Shown here in pieces: positions 26,186 to 34,741 of a DNA stretch of 40,805 bases. The notes beneath the pieces were generated by a model that was not told the DNA's origin, ran no database searches, and saw only the letters and a program-made list of their open reading frames with translations. The stretch lies in contig CALLKE010000242.1 of the NCBI GenBank assembly GCA_938008555.1, forward strand, positions 1-40,805. The letters are read 5' to 3'. How positions within the stretch are numbered: the stretch's first letter is position 1; the number at the start of each line of letters is the position of its first letter. The position numbers and the translations under genes were made by a program. Source of the stretch: an uncultured Pedobacter sp. Lineage in GTDB: Bacteria; Bacteroidota; Bacteroidia; Sphingobacteriales; Sphingobacteriaceae.

Positions 26186-26627
26186 TTCTGATCTTAATTT
26201 GATTAAAACATTCATGTGTAGTAAATTTTATTTAGTCGCCGAAGGTACAATTAAATAAAATATTAGTATAACATTGGAAACAAAACAACAAACAATTATT
26301 AGACTCTATCAGTAGTCCAAAGACGCCTCCTACTATCTAGATGGCTTCTTGTTTACGCTTAAGCAAAAAAGATAGCGGCCCTCTGAATGTATCTCCACCT
26401 AGTTTATATTTCATACCGAACTGTAGCATTTCCCCACAGATCAACGAAATGCTTATATACCTCCCCCCCAATTAAAGAGCATCTATATAAATTCTGTCAA
26501 AAACGCCATTCAACTTTTCGCAGATAGTCCTCATATAAAATTGTAATTTCGTGCTTCTATCGCCTGTGTACATATTTTGGTACACTTATTGCCGATAAGT
26601 GTTTCATGTTATTCTAAAAAAACTACT
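26186..26627. other. Intergenic region upstream of secA and lipoprotein 2, with a possible gene remnant
   Basis: This 442-base gap separates the divergent lipoprotein 2 and secA genes. On the minus strand, 26337-26429 encodes a short open stretch (MLQFGMKYKLGGDTFRGPLS, then FLLKRKQEAI and stop) that looks like the tail of a lost gene, unidentified. A TACCTTCG element (26240-26247, minus) is a near match to the -7 consensus for the lipoprotein. An ATG at 26577 in the secA frame is not considered the start. No convincing full promoter for secA was found. Confidence 0.35.
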
Positions 26628-29600
26628 ATGCTAGGCTTTCTAAGTAAATTGTTCGGAAGTAAATCAGATCGTGATATTAAATTCATCCAACCACTGGTTG
26701 AGAAGACAAAAGAGGAGTATACTCAATTATATACTTTGACAAACGATGAATTACGTCAAAAAACGCTTGATTTTAAATCTAGGATTGCATCCTATTTAGC
26801 AGATATTGACAACGAAATTGCTGATATCATCTTCAAAGCAGAAGCACCCAATCTATCTGTTCATGAAAAAACAACATGGCATGATCTGTTAGATAAATTG
26901 CGGAAAGATCGCGATACGCATCTTGAAAAGATTCTTTTAGAGCTTTTGCCTGAGGCTTTTGCCGTGATGAAAGAAACCGCTCGTCGTTTTACCGAAAATA
27001 AAATACTCGTCGTTACAGCAACTCCGTTTGATCGTGAGTTAGCAGCTCGAAAATCAAATGTAATCATCAAAGATGATCAAGCTATACACCACAATACCTG
27101 GCTAGCTGCAGGAACCGAAGTAGTTTGGAACATGGTTCACTATGATGTTCAATTGATTGGCGGTATTGTATTGCATCAAGGCAAAGTTTCTGAGATGGCT
27201 ACAGGCGAAGGAAAAACACTTGTTGGAACTTTACCTGCTTACCTCAATGCATTGTCGGGGCAAGGCGTTCATATCGTAACCGTGAATGACTATTTGGCTC
27301 GACGTGACTCTGAATGGAATGGCCCATTATTCGAATTTCATGGATTAAGTGTCGATTGCATTGACAAGCATCAACCCAACTCCGACGAGCGTCGGAAAGC
27401 TTATCTAGCCGATATCACTTTCGGAACCAATAATGAGTTTGGCTTCGACTACCTACGCGATAACATGGCTTTATCACCCGATAACCTAGTTCAGCGCAAA
27501 CTACATTTTGCGATGGTGGATGAAGTCGATTCGGTATTAATTGATGATGCCCGTACTCCTTTGATCATCTCCGGACCGATACCAAAAGGTGATGAACATG
27601 AGTTTTATGATCTTAAACCTCGCATTGAACGTTTGGTAACGGCTCAGAAAGGATATGTCAATGGTGCACTTAACGAAGCCAAGAAATTGATTAACGAGGG
27701 GAAATCAGGCGTCGAGGAAGGTGGCTTAGCTTTACTTCGCGCACATCGTGGTCTCCCGAAAAATAAAGCACTGATTAAGTTTTTGAGCGAATCTGGTATC
27801 AAACAGATATTAATCAAAACTGAAAACAATTATATGCAGGATCAAGGCAAAGAGATGCCTAAGGTTGATGCCGAATTATTTTTTGTGATTGATGAAAAGA
27901 ATAACCAAGTTGAATTAACAGAGAAAGGAATAGAGCTCATTACGGCCTCAGGGGAAGACCCACACTTTTTTGTGATGCCTGATGTAGGTACCGAGATTGC
28001 CGATTTAGAAAAATCGACACTATCTTATGAAGATAAAATCACCAAGAAAGATGAATTAATGCGCGATTTCTCTATCAAATCAGAGCGTATTCATTCTGTT
28101 AATCAATTGTTGAAAGCCTATACCCTTTTTGAGAAAGATATTGAATACATTATTGATGAAGGCAAAATCAAGCTAGTAGACGAGCAAACTGGCCGAATCA
28201 TGGAAGGACGCCGCTACTCAGATGGGCTCCATCAAGCAATTGAAGCGAAAGAAAATGTAAAAGTAGAGGATGCTACTCAGACCTATGCAACCATCACATT
28301 GCAGAATTATTTTCGCATGTACCACAAACTTTGTGGGATGACGGGTACAGCCACGACTGAAGCCGGCGAATTGTGGCAAATCTATAAACTGGATGTGGTC
28401 GAGATCCCAACCAATGTAAAAACCCAGCGTAAAGATCAAGAAGACATGGTCTATCGCACCGTCCGCGAAAAATACAATGCCGTTGCTGACGAAATTACCA
28501 AGCTCACTCAAGCAGGTCGCCCAGTATTGGTAGGTACCACCTCGGTGGAAATATCCGAGTTATTGAGCCGCATGCTCAAATTACGCGGAATCAAACACAA
28601 TGTGTTAAATGCCAAGCTTCACCAAAAAGAAGCCGACATTGTGGCCGAAGCAGGCCAAGCTGGCACAGTCACCATTGCAACGAACATGGCCGGTCGTGGT
28701 ACCGATATCAAACTAGGGACGGGTGTAAAGGAAGCTGGTGGACTAGCCATTGTAGGTACCGAACGTCATGAATCTCGTCGCGTCGATCGCCAATTACGTG
28801 GTCGTTCAGGTCGTCAGGGTGATCCGGGCTCCTCTCAATTTTTTGTTTCTCTGGAAGATAACTTGATGCGTTTATTTGGATCAGAACGTATCTCAAACAT
28901 CATGGTTCGCATGGGAATCGAAGAGGGTGAAGTGATTCAACACTCGATGATTACCAAATCAATCGAACGCGCACAACGTAAAGTGGAGGAAAACAACTTT
29001 GGTGTTCGAAAACGCTTATTGGAATATGATGATGTGATGAATGCTCAGCGATCTGTTATTTATTCTAAACGTAAAAATGCCCTATTTGGCGAGCGTTTGG
29101 ATGTTGATTTGAGCAATACGATGTTTGACGTCGTTGAAGATATTGTTTCTGAATACAAAGAGGACAAAAACTTTGAAGGATTCCAGCTCGAAATTATTCG
29201 TGTTTTTTCTGTAGATCCAGAAGTAGATGAGAAAGATTTTTCGGATAACTCTATTCAAAAATTAACAGACAACGTTTTCGATACCATCAGCGCATTTTAT
29301 CATCGCAGATCAGAGGGTATTGCTCAACATGTGCTTCCAGTTTTAAAAGATGTATTAAAAGATCGCGGGGAGCATATTGAAGAAATTGTAATTCCTTTTT
29401 CGGATGGGACACGCGCAATACAAATCACAGCTAATCTAAAAAAAGCGGTAGCAAGCAATGGACAAGAGGTATTCAAGGCCTTCGAGAAGTCAGTCGTATT
29501 ATCCTTAATTGACGATGCTTGGAAAGAGCATTTACGAGAAATGGATGAGCTAAAACAATCCGTACAAAATGCAGTGTACGAGCAAAAAGATCCATTAATT

Positions 29601-29930
29601 GTTTACAAAATGGAAGCATTCAATTTATTCAAGCAAATGTTAGCAAGCGTAAATAAGGATGTAATTAGCTTTTTATTTAAGGGTAGTTTACCCACTCAAC
29701 AGCCTGAAAATATTCACGAAGCACGACCAAAACTTCGCCAGGATATGAGTAAACTAAAAGTTTCAAAACCAGAGTTAGCTCAAGTCATGAGTGGTGTACT
29801 TACAGACGACTCCCCAGAAATACAAAAATTACAGCCCATTCGTGTAGAAAACAAGATTGGGCGAAACGATCCCTGTCCATGTGGAAGTGGCAAAAAATAC
29901 AAAAACTGCCATGGGGTGGGCATGGTATAG
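26628..29930 (+). CDS. secA: Preprotein translocase ATPase SecA
   Basis: Motor that drives unfolded preproteins through SecYEG at the inner membrane. The start at 26628 (MLGFLSKLFGSKSDRD) is the normal SecA N-terminus; 17 upstream codons are open but atypical. The length of 1100 residues is typical of Bacteroidota SecA, which carries an insertion in the first nucleotide-binding domain (about residues 320-400 here). Walker A is MATGEGKT (190-197), followed by VHIVTVNDYLARRDSEW, and Walker B lies in MVDEVDSVLIDDA. The second ATPase domain has TNMAGRGTDIKLG and RQLRGRSGRQGDPGSS. The C-terminal zinc ligand NDPCPCGSGKKYKNCHG is intact. It exports the many signal-peptide proteins seen in the window. 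Confidence 0.98.
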   Translation: MLGFLSKLFGSKSDRDIKFIQPLVEKTKEEYTQLYTLTNDELRQKTLDFKSRIASYLADIDNEIADIIFKAEAPNLSVHEKTTWHDLLDKLRKDRDTHLEKILLELLPEAFAVMKETARRFTENKILVVTATPFDRELAARKSNVIIKDDQAIHHNTWLAAGTEVVWNMVHYDVQLIGGIVLHQGKVSEMATGEGKTLVGTLPAYLNALSGQGVHIVTVNDYLARRDSEWNGPLFEFHGLSVDCIDKHQPNSDERRKAYLADITFGTNNEFGFDYLRDNMALSPDNLVQRKLHFAMVDEVDSVLIDDARTPLIISGPIPKGDEHEFYDLKPRIERLVTAQKGYVNGALNEAKKLINEGKSGVEEGGLALLRAHRGLPKNKALIKFLSESGIKQILIKTENNYMQDQGKEMPKVDAELFFVIDEKNNQVELTEKGIELITASGEDPHFFVMPDVGTEIADLEKSTLSYEDKITKKDELMRDFSIKSERIHSVNQLLKAYTLFEKDIEYIIDEGKIKLVDEQTGRIMEGRRYSDGLHQAIEAKENVKVEDATQTYATITLQNYFRMYHKLCGMTGTATTEAGELWQIYKLDVVEIPTNVKTQRKDQEDMVYRTVREKYNAVADEITKLTQAGRPVLVGTTSVEISELLSRMLKLRGIKHNVLNAKLHQKEADIVAEAGQAGTVTIATNMAGRGTDIKLGTGVKEAGGLAIVGTERHESRRVDRQLRGRSGRQGDPGSSQFFVSLEDNLMRLFGSERISNIMVRMGIEEGEVIQHSMITKSIERAQRKVEENNFGVRKRLLEYDDVMNAQRSVIYSKRKNALFGERLDVDLSNTMFDVVEDIVSEYKEDKNFEGFQLEIIRVFSVDPEVDEKDFSDNSIQKLTDNVFDTISAFYHRRSEGIAQHVLPVLKDVLKDRGEHIEEIVIPFSDGTRAIQITANLKKAVASNGQEVFKAFEKSVVLSLIDDAWKEHLREMDELKQSVQNAVYEQKDPLIVYKMEAFNLFKQMLASVNKDVISFLFKGSLPTQQPENIHEARPKLRQDMSKLKVSKPELAQVMSGVLTDDSPEIQKLQPIRVENKIGRNDPCPCGSGKKYKNCHGVGMV

Positions 29931-29968
29931 CTGAATACGAGTAGCTTAATACAATGGGTTCTGGTGAC

Positions 29969-30018
29969 ATGCCTCATCTAATCTTCTCTTCAGAAGAAGA
30001 GAAGATTAGATGAGGCAT
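29969..30018. terminator. Perfect 23-bp hairpin between secA and the M20 gene
   Basis: Arms 29969-29991 and 29996-30018 are exact reverse complements around a 4-nt loop (AGAA); the core is CTCATCTAATCTTCTCTTC. It lies 39 bases after the secA stop and 14 bases before the next start. No T-run follows, so the stem could act as a terminator, an RNase III processing site or a block on ribosome access to the next gene. Confidence 0.65.
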
Positions 30019-30031
30019 TCATATCAACAAT

Positions 30032-31219
30032 ATGCTTAAAGAAAAGATCAGCCATCTAGCAAATCTCATTTATGATGACGTCGTCAAAAGCCGTCATCAT
30101 TTACATGCGAATCCGGAATTATCGTTTCATGAATACCAAACGGTAGCTTTTGTGGCATCAAAGCTAGATGAACTAGGTATTCCTCATCAGCAAATGGCTA
30201 ATACTGGGCTGGTCGCTTTAATTAAGGGAGAGAAACCTTCTGAGGCTGTTGTCGCTTTACGTGCCGACATGGATGCACTACCCATCGTCGAAAAAAATAC
30301 GGTTCCTTACAAATCAAAAATAGCCGGTGTGATGCACGCTTGTGGGCACGATGTCCATACTTCATCCTTATTAGGAACTGCCAAAATATTATCAGAACTC
30401 AAAAGTGAATTTGCCGGGACAGTGAAACTCATATTTCAACCCGGTGAGGAGAAACTACCTGGTGGTGCAAGTTTAATGATTAAAGAAGGTGTATTAGAGA
30501 ATCCAAAGCCGCAAGCAATTATAGGTCAACATGTGATGCCATTAATCGAAACAGGTAAGGTTGGTTTTCGTACGGGTAAATACATGGCTTCAGCCGATGA
30601 AATTTATGTCACCGTACGTGGCAAAGGTGGTCATGCAGCACAACCACATCAAAATATTGATCCCGTAGTGATTACATCCCATATTATCATCGCTTTACAG
30701 CAAATTGTAAGTCGTGCAGCTGATCCCAGAATCCCCTCTGTGCTATCTTTTGGGAAAGTAGTTGCAAATGGGGCTACGAATGTAATCCCCAATGAAGTAT
30801 ATCTAGAGGGTACTTTTCGCACCATGGATGAAGCTTGGCGAAAACAAGCGCACGAGAAGATGAAAAAGATAGCTGAAGGAATTGCTGAGTCGATGGGCGG
30901 AACTTGCGATTTTAATATTGTAGTAGGATATCCCTTTTTAGTAAACGAAGAGAAATTAACACAGCATGCACGCACATATGCCGAAGAATATTTAGGAAAA
31001 GAAAATGTGGTCGATCTAGATATCTGGATGGCCGCGGAAGATTTTGCTTACTATTCTCAAACGGCCGACAGCTGCTTTTATCGATTAGGAACAGGCAACG
31101 AAGCACTCGAAATTACATCAGCAGTACACACTCCAACTTTCAATATTGATGAGAAGGCCCTCAACCTCAGCACTGGATTGATGGCTTACATTGCTTTAAG
31201 ACATTTGGGGAATGAATGA
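30032..31219 (+). CDS. M20-family amidohydrolase (N-acyl-amino-acid amidohydrolase / carboxypeptidase type)
   Basis: A predicted cytosolic metallo-hydrolase of 395 residues, cleaving N-acyl or peptide amide bonds. The signature MHACGHDVHT (101-110) gives Cys104, His106 and His109, followed by FQPGEEKLPGG with the catalytic Glu139/Glu140 pair and GQHVMP (His167). The dimerisation domain begins near VRGKGGHAAQPHQNIDP, and the last metal His is in AVHTPTFNID. This pattern is subfamily M20D, which includes hippurate hydrolases, IAA-amino-acid hydrolases and N-acetyl-diaminopimelate deacetylase; the substrate cannot be read from sequence. No signal peptide. It starts only 14 bases after a very stable hairpin. 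Confidence 0.9.
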   Translation: MLKEKISHLANLIYDDVVKSRHHLHANPELSFHEYQTVAFVASKLDELGIPHQQMANTGLVALIKGEKPSEAVVALRADMDALPIVEKNTVPYKSKIAGVMHACGHDVHTSSLLGTAKILSELKSEFAGTVKLIFQPGEEKLPGGASLMIKEGVLENPKPQAIIGQHVMPLIETGKVGFRTGKYMASADEIYVTVRGKGGHAAQPHQNIDPVVITSHIIIALQQIVSRAADPRIPSVLSFGKVVANGATNVIPNEVYLEGTFRTMDEAWRKQAHEKMKKIAEGIAESMGGTCDFNIVVGYPFLVNEEKLTQHARTYAEEYLGKENVVDLDIWMAAEDFAYYSQTADSCFYRLGTGNEALEITSAVHTPTFNIDEKALNLSTGLMAYIALRHLGNE

Positions 31220-31271
31220 GAACGCCATCCTCGTTCTCCACAAAGTTTTCTCATCATTCTGATATCAAGCA

Positions 31272-32207
31272 ATGAACAAGAATCTGTTTGTATTCATATT
31301 ATCAGCTCTACCAGTTCTAAGTATCGCACAGCAAATTCCACGCTTCAATCCTGATACAGTACTATCGATAACCATCGACTCACCAATCATTATTCGATCG
31401 ACACGCTTAACAACCGAATCTTTTATTGATGCCATTGTTCGGGATACAAGCTTTTTTGAAGCTTTTCGGAATATGAATAAATACAGCTTCCTGGCAGAGA
31501 ATCGCATTTTCACCTATAACAAGAAAAATCAAGTAAGTGCAAAAGTGTACCGTAAGATATTTCACAATAATAGCGTCATCCCACACCAAATGAAATATTT
31601 AGTCAAACAAGATAGTGGCAAGATTTACAAGCGTAATGGAAAGTATCAATTATACACTGTCAAAATGTTCGATTATATTTTCATGAATGCCAACAATAGC
31701 GATTTCATACCCAACACGTCAAACAATAAAGAGCAAGAGTCTTACAAAGACAAGCTAAAAACATTAATTTTTAGTCCGGGCAAACCAATCAAAGGAATCC
31801 CGTTTATTGGTAGTAAAACCCAAATTTTCACCCCCAGTATGCGCCCGTATTATGATTATTCATTTTATCGAGGGACCTATTTGGATTCAATACCTGTTTA
31901 TCGTTTCAAGATCAGCATAAAACCCACTTTAGCTAGCCGAATCAAAGATGGCCTCATGATCAAAGAATTGACAACCATTTTTGACATGCGCAATTTTCAG
32001 ATTTTAGGACGATATATGGATATCAAGTATTCCAGTTTTCTTTTTGATTTTAATGTCCAAATGAATATTGAGCTAGATTATTTTGACCAGAATCAAACCT
32101 TATTACCCACCAAAATAAGCTATCAGGGCAACTGGAATATCCCTTTTAAAGAAGAAGAACGAGTTAGTTTTTTGATTCTACATAAAGAACACCAACTCAT
32201 TCGATGA
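31272..32207 (+). CDS. Secreted protein of unknown function
   Basis: A 311-residue protein with a clear signal peptide (MNKNLFVFILSALPVLSIAQ, cleavage near residue 20) and no further membrane segment. The body is rich in aromatic and beta-strand-like segments: RDTSFFEAFRNMNKYSFLAE, then GIPFIGSKTQIFTPSMRPYY, YRGTYLDSIPVYRF, and near the end YQGNWNIPFKEEERVSF. This resembles a group of conserved Bacteroidota hypothetical exported proteins, but I cannot name a domain. No catalytic motif is visible. It is 52 bases downstream of the M20 gene on the same strand and upstream of the broken TIG lipoprotein. Confidence 0.75.
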   Translation: MNKNLFVFILSALPVLSIAQQIPRFNPDTVLSITIDSPIIIRSTRLTTESFIDAIVRDTSFFEAFRNMNKYSFLAENRIFTYNKKNQVSAKVYRKIFHNNSVIPHQMKYLVKQDSGKIYKRNGKYQLYTVKMFDYIFMNANNSDFIPNTSNNKEQESYKDKLKTLIFSPGKPIKGIPFIGSKTQIFTPSMRPYYDYSFYRGTYLDSIPVYRFKISIKPTLASRIKDGLMIKELTTIFDMRNFQILGRYMDIKYSSFLFDFNVQMNIELDYFDQNQTLLPTKISYQGNWNIPFKEEERVSFLILHKEHQLIR

Positions 32208-32252
32208 AAAAATAATTATTTGTAAAAGCTGATTCTTAAATCGATAAACCAC

Positions 32253-32834
32253 GTGCGCTATTTTATAGCTGCTATTGTTTTATATGCTTGCAAAAAGCAT
32301 GAAGCCGTATATCATGCCCCTCTATTATTACAAGTATTAACCCAACATCTATCAGCGAATCAATAACAAGTACTGTTATAATTACAGGCAAAAACTTCAA
32401 GCCCAATGTTAATGATAATGGTAGTGTATCTAAATGTATGATAGGTAATATTTGGATAAAATATGATCGAAAATATCGAAACACACTGTGCTTTTCAAGC
32501 AACTAAAGGTGGTTTTTAAAAATCAAAACGCATACTTTTTTATCCCTGAAAAGAGTCATCATACATTTAGATACACTACCATGATAATGAAGTCTGGATA
32601 CTAAATCAAAACAATATAATCCTTGACAGTAAATTTTGTAGAGTACGAATAGTCGATGCTTCTTCTACTTCTCTAACCATAGAGCTACATCCAACCGGTC
32701 TTCAACATTTTAAGGGCTATTCAAGTAATGTCAACACAATAAAAGGAATAATGATTAATGATCGTCGAACAGTGAGAAGTTCCAACGCTATAGATTTTAC
32801 ATTTTTAAACCCCGCCCCAAACAGTAACACCTAA
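32253..32834 (+). pseudogene. Frameshifted IPT/TIG-domain lipoprotein gene
   Basis: Pieces in different frames form one lipoprotein. GTG 32253 starts VRYFIAAIVLYACKKHEA, a lipobox-like N-terminus. A shift near 32335 leads to NPTSISESITSTVIITGKNF, the opening of an IPT/TIG domain. A stop follows near 32505, then another frame gives VVFKNQNAYFFIPEKSHHTF (containing the 54-bp repeat). A last shift near 32575 gives HDNEVWILNQNNIILDSKFC, VRIVDASSTSLTIELHPTGL and the end DFTFLNPAPNSNT (stop 32832-32834). At least three frame changes are needed, so the gene is inactive unless the sequence has errors. Confidence 0.75.
32528..32581 (+). repeat. 54-bp exact direct repeat, copy B
   Basis: Identical to bases 1-54. 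It sits inside the broken TIG lipoprotein gene, close to one of its frameshifts. Downstream of the repeat this copy continues ATGATAATGAAG, whereas copy A continues AGGAATAATTTG. Confidence 0.85.
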
Positions 32835-32969
32835 AAAAGGGGTTATAAATCACAATAATAAGCATCTCATAATACCACAAGTAGTTATAAACGGTGAAAG
32901 GAGCATTATATTTACGAACCTCTTTGAGGTTAAGCAAAGGAATTAGAGGATATCTCACAAATCAATTTA

Positions 32970-33000
32970 CGAAGCCCTGCATCACCAATTCGGGGCTTCG
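32970..33000. terminator. Terminator-like hairpin before trpG/pabA
   Basis: CGAAGCCC (32970-32977) pairs with GGGCTTCG (32993-33000), loop 15 nt, followed by CCTTTTC on the plus strand. It lies between the TIG remnant and the convergent trpG/pabA gene. A smaller stem AACCTC/GAGGTT is at 32917-32931. Confidence 0.5.
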
Positions 33001-33047
33001 CCTTTTCATGAGATACGCACAATCAAAAAATACATCAAAATCTATTA

Positions 33048-33683
33048 TTAGAGTACTCCAGTAATTTCAGGATAATTCTCCTTTTCAGTAATTCTACTTT
33101 CAGAAGTAGGCAAAAAAATGCTATTACACCAATTTTCAATCATCTGCTTACCATATTCTGAGAGTATTGATTCAGGATGAAATTGTACCCCGCATATATC
33201 CATCGTTCGATGTCTTAATGCCATCATCACTCCGTCTGTATCTACTGCAGTTACGTTTAATTCAGAGGGCATTTTTTCTATTGACACAGCCCAAGAATGG
33301 TATCGCCCAACCTCAAACTTAGCTGGGCAGTTCAAAAATAATGGGTCTGTTTCATCCAAAATGTAAATTGGTGTCGCCCGGCCATGAACAGGTCTCGGCA
33401 AATTATAGAGCTCGCCACCAAATACTTCAGCAATTGCTTGCATCCCCAAACAAACTCCCAAAATAGGTTTTGTGGGAGCATACGTTTTAATCACCTCTAA
33501 CAGCAAACCAGCCTCCGATGGAATCCCTGGTCCAGGTGAGAGTATTAACTTGTCAAAAGCATCCACCTCCGCCAAATTAAATTTATCGTTGCGCCAAACG
33601 GTGGCTTCGTTCCCCGTTTCATTTAAAAGATGGACCAGATTAAATGTGAATGAATCGTAATTATCAATCACTAGGATATTCAT
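33048..33683 (-). CDS. trpG: Glutamine amidotransferase subunit of anthranilate / aminodeoxychorismate synthase
   Basis: Releases ammonia from glutamine for chorismate conversion to anthranilate (tryptophan) or aminodeoxychorismate (folate). The start at 33683 (MNILVIDNYDSFTFNLVHLL) is canonical, giving 211 residues. The class I amidotransferase triad is Cys78 in GVCLGMQAIAEVFGG, and His169 and Glu171 in GVQFHPESILS; the oxyanion loop is LSPGPGIPSEAG. The C-terminal tail after SIFLPTSE is longer than usual. No trpE or pabB neighbour is present, so TrpG versus PabA cannot be decided; a shared, amphibolic role is common when the gene stands alone. Confidence 0.88.
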   Translation of the reverse strand: MNILVIDNYDSFTFNLVHLLNETGNEATVWRNDKFNLAEVDAFDKLILSPGPGIPSEAGLLLEVIKTYAPTKPILGVCLGMQAIAEVFGGELYNLPRPVHGRATPIYILDETDPLFLNCPAKFEVGRYHSWAVSIEKMPSELNVTAVDTDGVMMALRHRTMDICGVQFHPESILSEYGKQMIENWCNSIFLPTSESRITEKENYPEITGVL

Positions 33684-33793
33684 GTTTAGCACAACATCAT
33701 GCGTATTTATAACCTATTTGTGAACAGAAAATGAGATTAATCTGGCCATTTGAAGTAATTCCAGTTCAACAGATCTCAAGATTATTGGGGGAC

Positions 33794-33823
33794 GAAATCT
33801 GAGTATTCAAAGCCTCAGATTTC
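33794..33823. other. 10-bp hairpin between pyrH and trpG
   Basis: GAAATCTGAG (33794-33803) and its complement (33814-33823) flank a 10-nt loop, 79 bases after the pyrH stop. No T-run. Probably a 3'-end structure of the pyrH transcript. Confidence 0.35.
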
Positions 33824-33901
33824 AACTATATTTTGTACGATTTATTAAATTTTAAGTAGTGGTTGGAGGCATCGACATACTAATAATGTGACAAACACTG
33901 T

Positions 33902-34609
33902 TTAGCCTTTAACTAGTGTTCCAATTGGATCTCCTTCAGCAATACGCATAAAGTTGCCAGGTTTATTCATGTCAAAAACAATAATCGGCAGATTATTCTC
34001 TTGACAAAGCGTAAACGCCGTCATATCCATGACGTTCAAATTATTATCATAAACCTCTTGGAAAGTAATTTCTTCGTAACGTACAGCATCACTGTATTTT
34101 AATGGGTCAGCTGTATAAATACCATCCACTCGTGTACCTTTCATCACTACGTCTGCTTGAATTTCAACAGCACGTAATGAAGCTGCACTATCTGTTGTAA
34201 AATAAGGATTTCCAATACCTGCTCCAAAAATAACGATACGTCCTTTTTCCAGATGGCGTACAGCTCTACGACGAATAAATGGCTCACATATCTGTTCCAT
34301 TTTAATAGCCGTTAGCAACCGAGTTTTTACTTGCATTTTTTCGAGCGCATCCTGTAAAGCCATGCTATTAATTACGGTAGCAAGCATCCCCATATAATCT
34401 GCTTGAACACGATCCATGCCAGCTTTTTCGGCACTCAGCCCTCGATAAATATTGCCCCCACCAATGACAATAGCAATCTCAATACCTTTATCATGTACAG
34501 CTTTAATATCTCGAGCATATTGAGCTACACGATCAATATCGATACCATATTGTTTCTCACCCATCAATGCTTCACCACTTAATTTTAATAGGATACGTTT
34601 GTATTTCAT
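33902..34609 (-). CDS. pyrH: UMP kinase
   Basis: Phosphorylates UMP to UDP, a key step in pyrimidine nucleotide supply; a cytosolic hexamer in bacteria. The start at 34609 (MKYKRILLKLSGEALMG) gives 235 residues, the normal size; the open frame to 34648 adds a non-conserved stretch. Recognisable segments are IAIVIGGGNIYRG, the UMP-binding area MGMLATVINSMALQDALEK, FGAGIGNPYFTTDSAASLRA and GTRVDGIYTADP. It follows tsf across a terminator. In many Bacteroidota frr lies directly after pyrH; here frr is about 4 kb away on the other strand. Confidence 0.97.
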   Translation of the reverse strand: MKYKRILLKLSGEALMGEKQYGIDIDRVAQYARDIKAVHDKGIEIAIVIGGGNIYRGLSAEKAGMDRVQADYMGMLATVINSMALQDALEKMQVKTRLLTAIKMEQICEPFIRRRAVRHLEKGRIVIFGAGIGNPYFTTDSAASLRAVEIQADVVMKGTRVDGIYTADPLKYSDAVRYEEITFQEVYDNNLNVMDMTAFTLCQENNLPIIVFDMNKPGNFMRIAEGDPIGTLVKG

Positions 34610-34687
34610 GGGTGCAAAAATATCAACATTTTCCTGATACTCTAGCATATATAATTAGGAATAAGTGATTTAAGAAAATCATATAAA

Positions 34688-34724
34688 CAAGAAAGGGGTT
34701 GTCAAAAAGACAACCCCTTTCTTG
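34688..34724 (-). terminator. Terminator after tsf
   Basis: A perfect 16-bp stem (CAAGAAAGGGGTTGTC, 34688-34703, complement 34709-34724) with a 5-nt loop lies just after the tsf stop (34742). In the minus direction the 3' arm ends in CTTTCTTG. It closes the rplM-rpsI-rpsB-tsf operon. Confidence 0.8.
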
Positions 34725-34741
34725 TAGAGAGCATGTATCCT

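Noticed and set aside
1..32581. A 32.5-kb mobile element bounded by the 54-bp direct repeats
   Set aside because: No integrase, transposase or transfer gene lies inside, the interior is full of essential genes, and the repeats are coding pieces of a lipoprotein.
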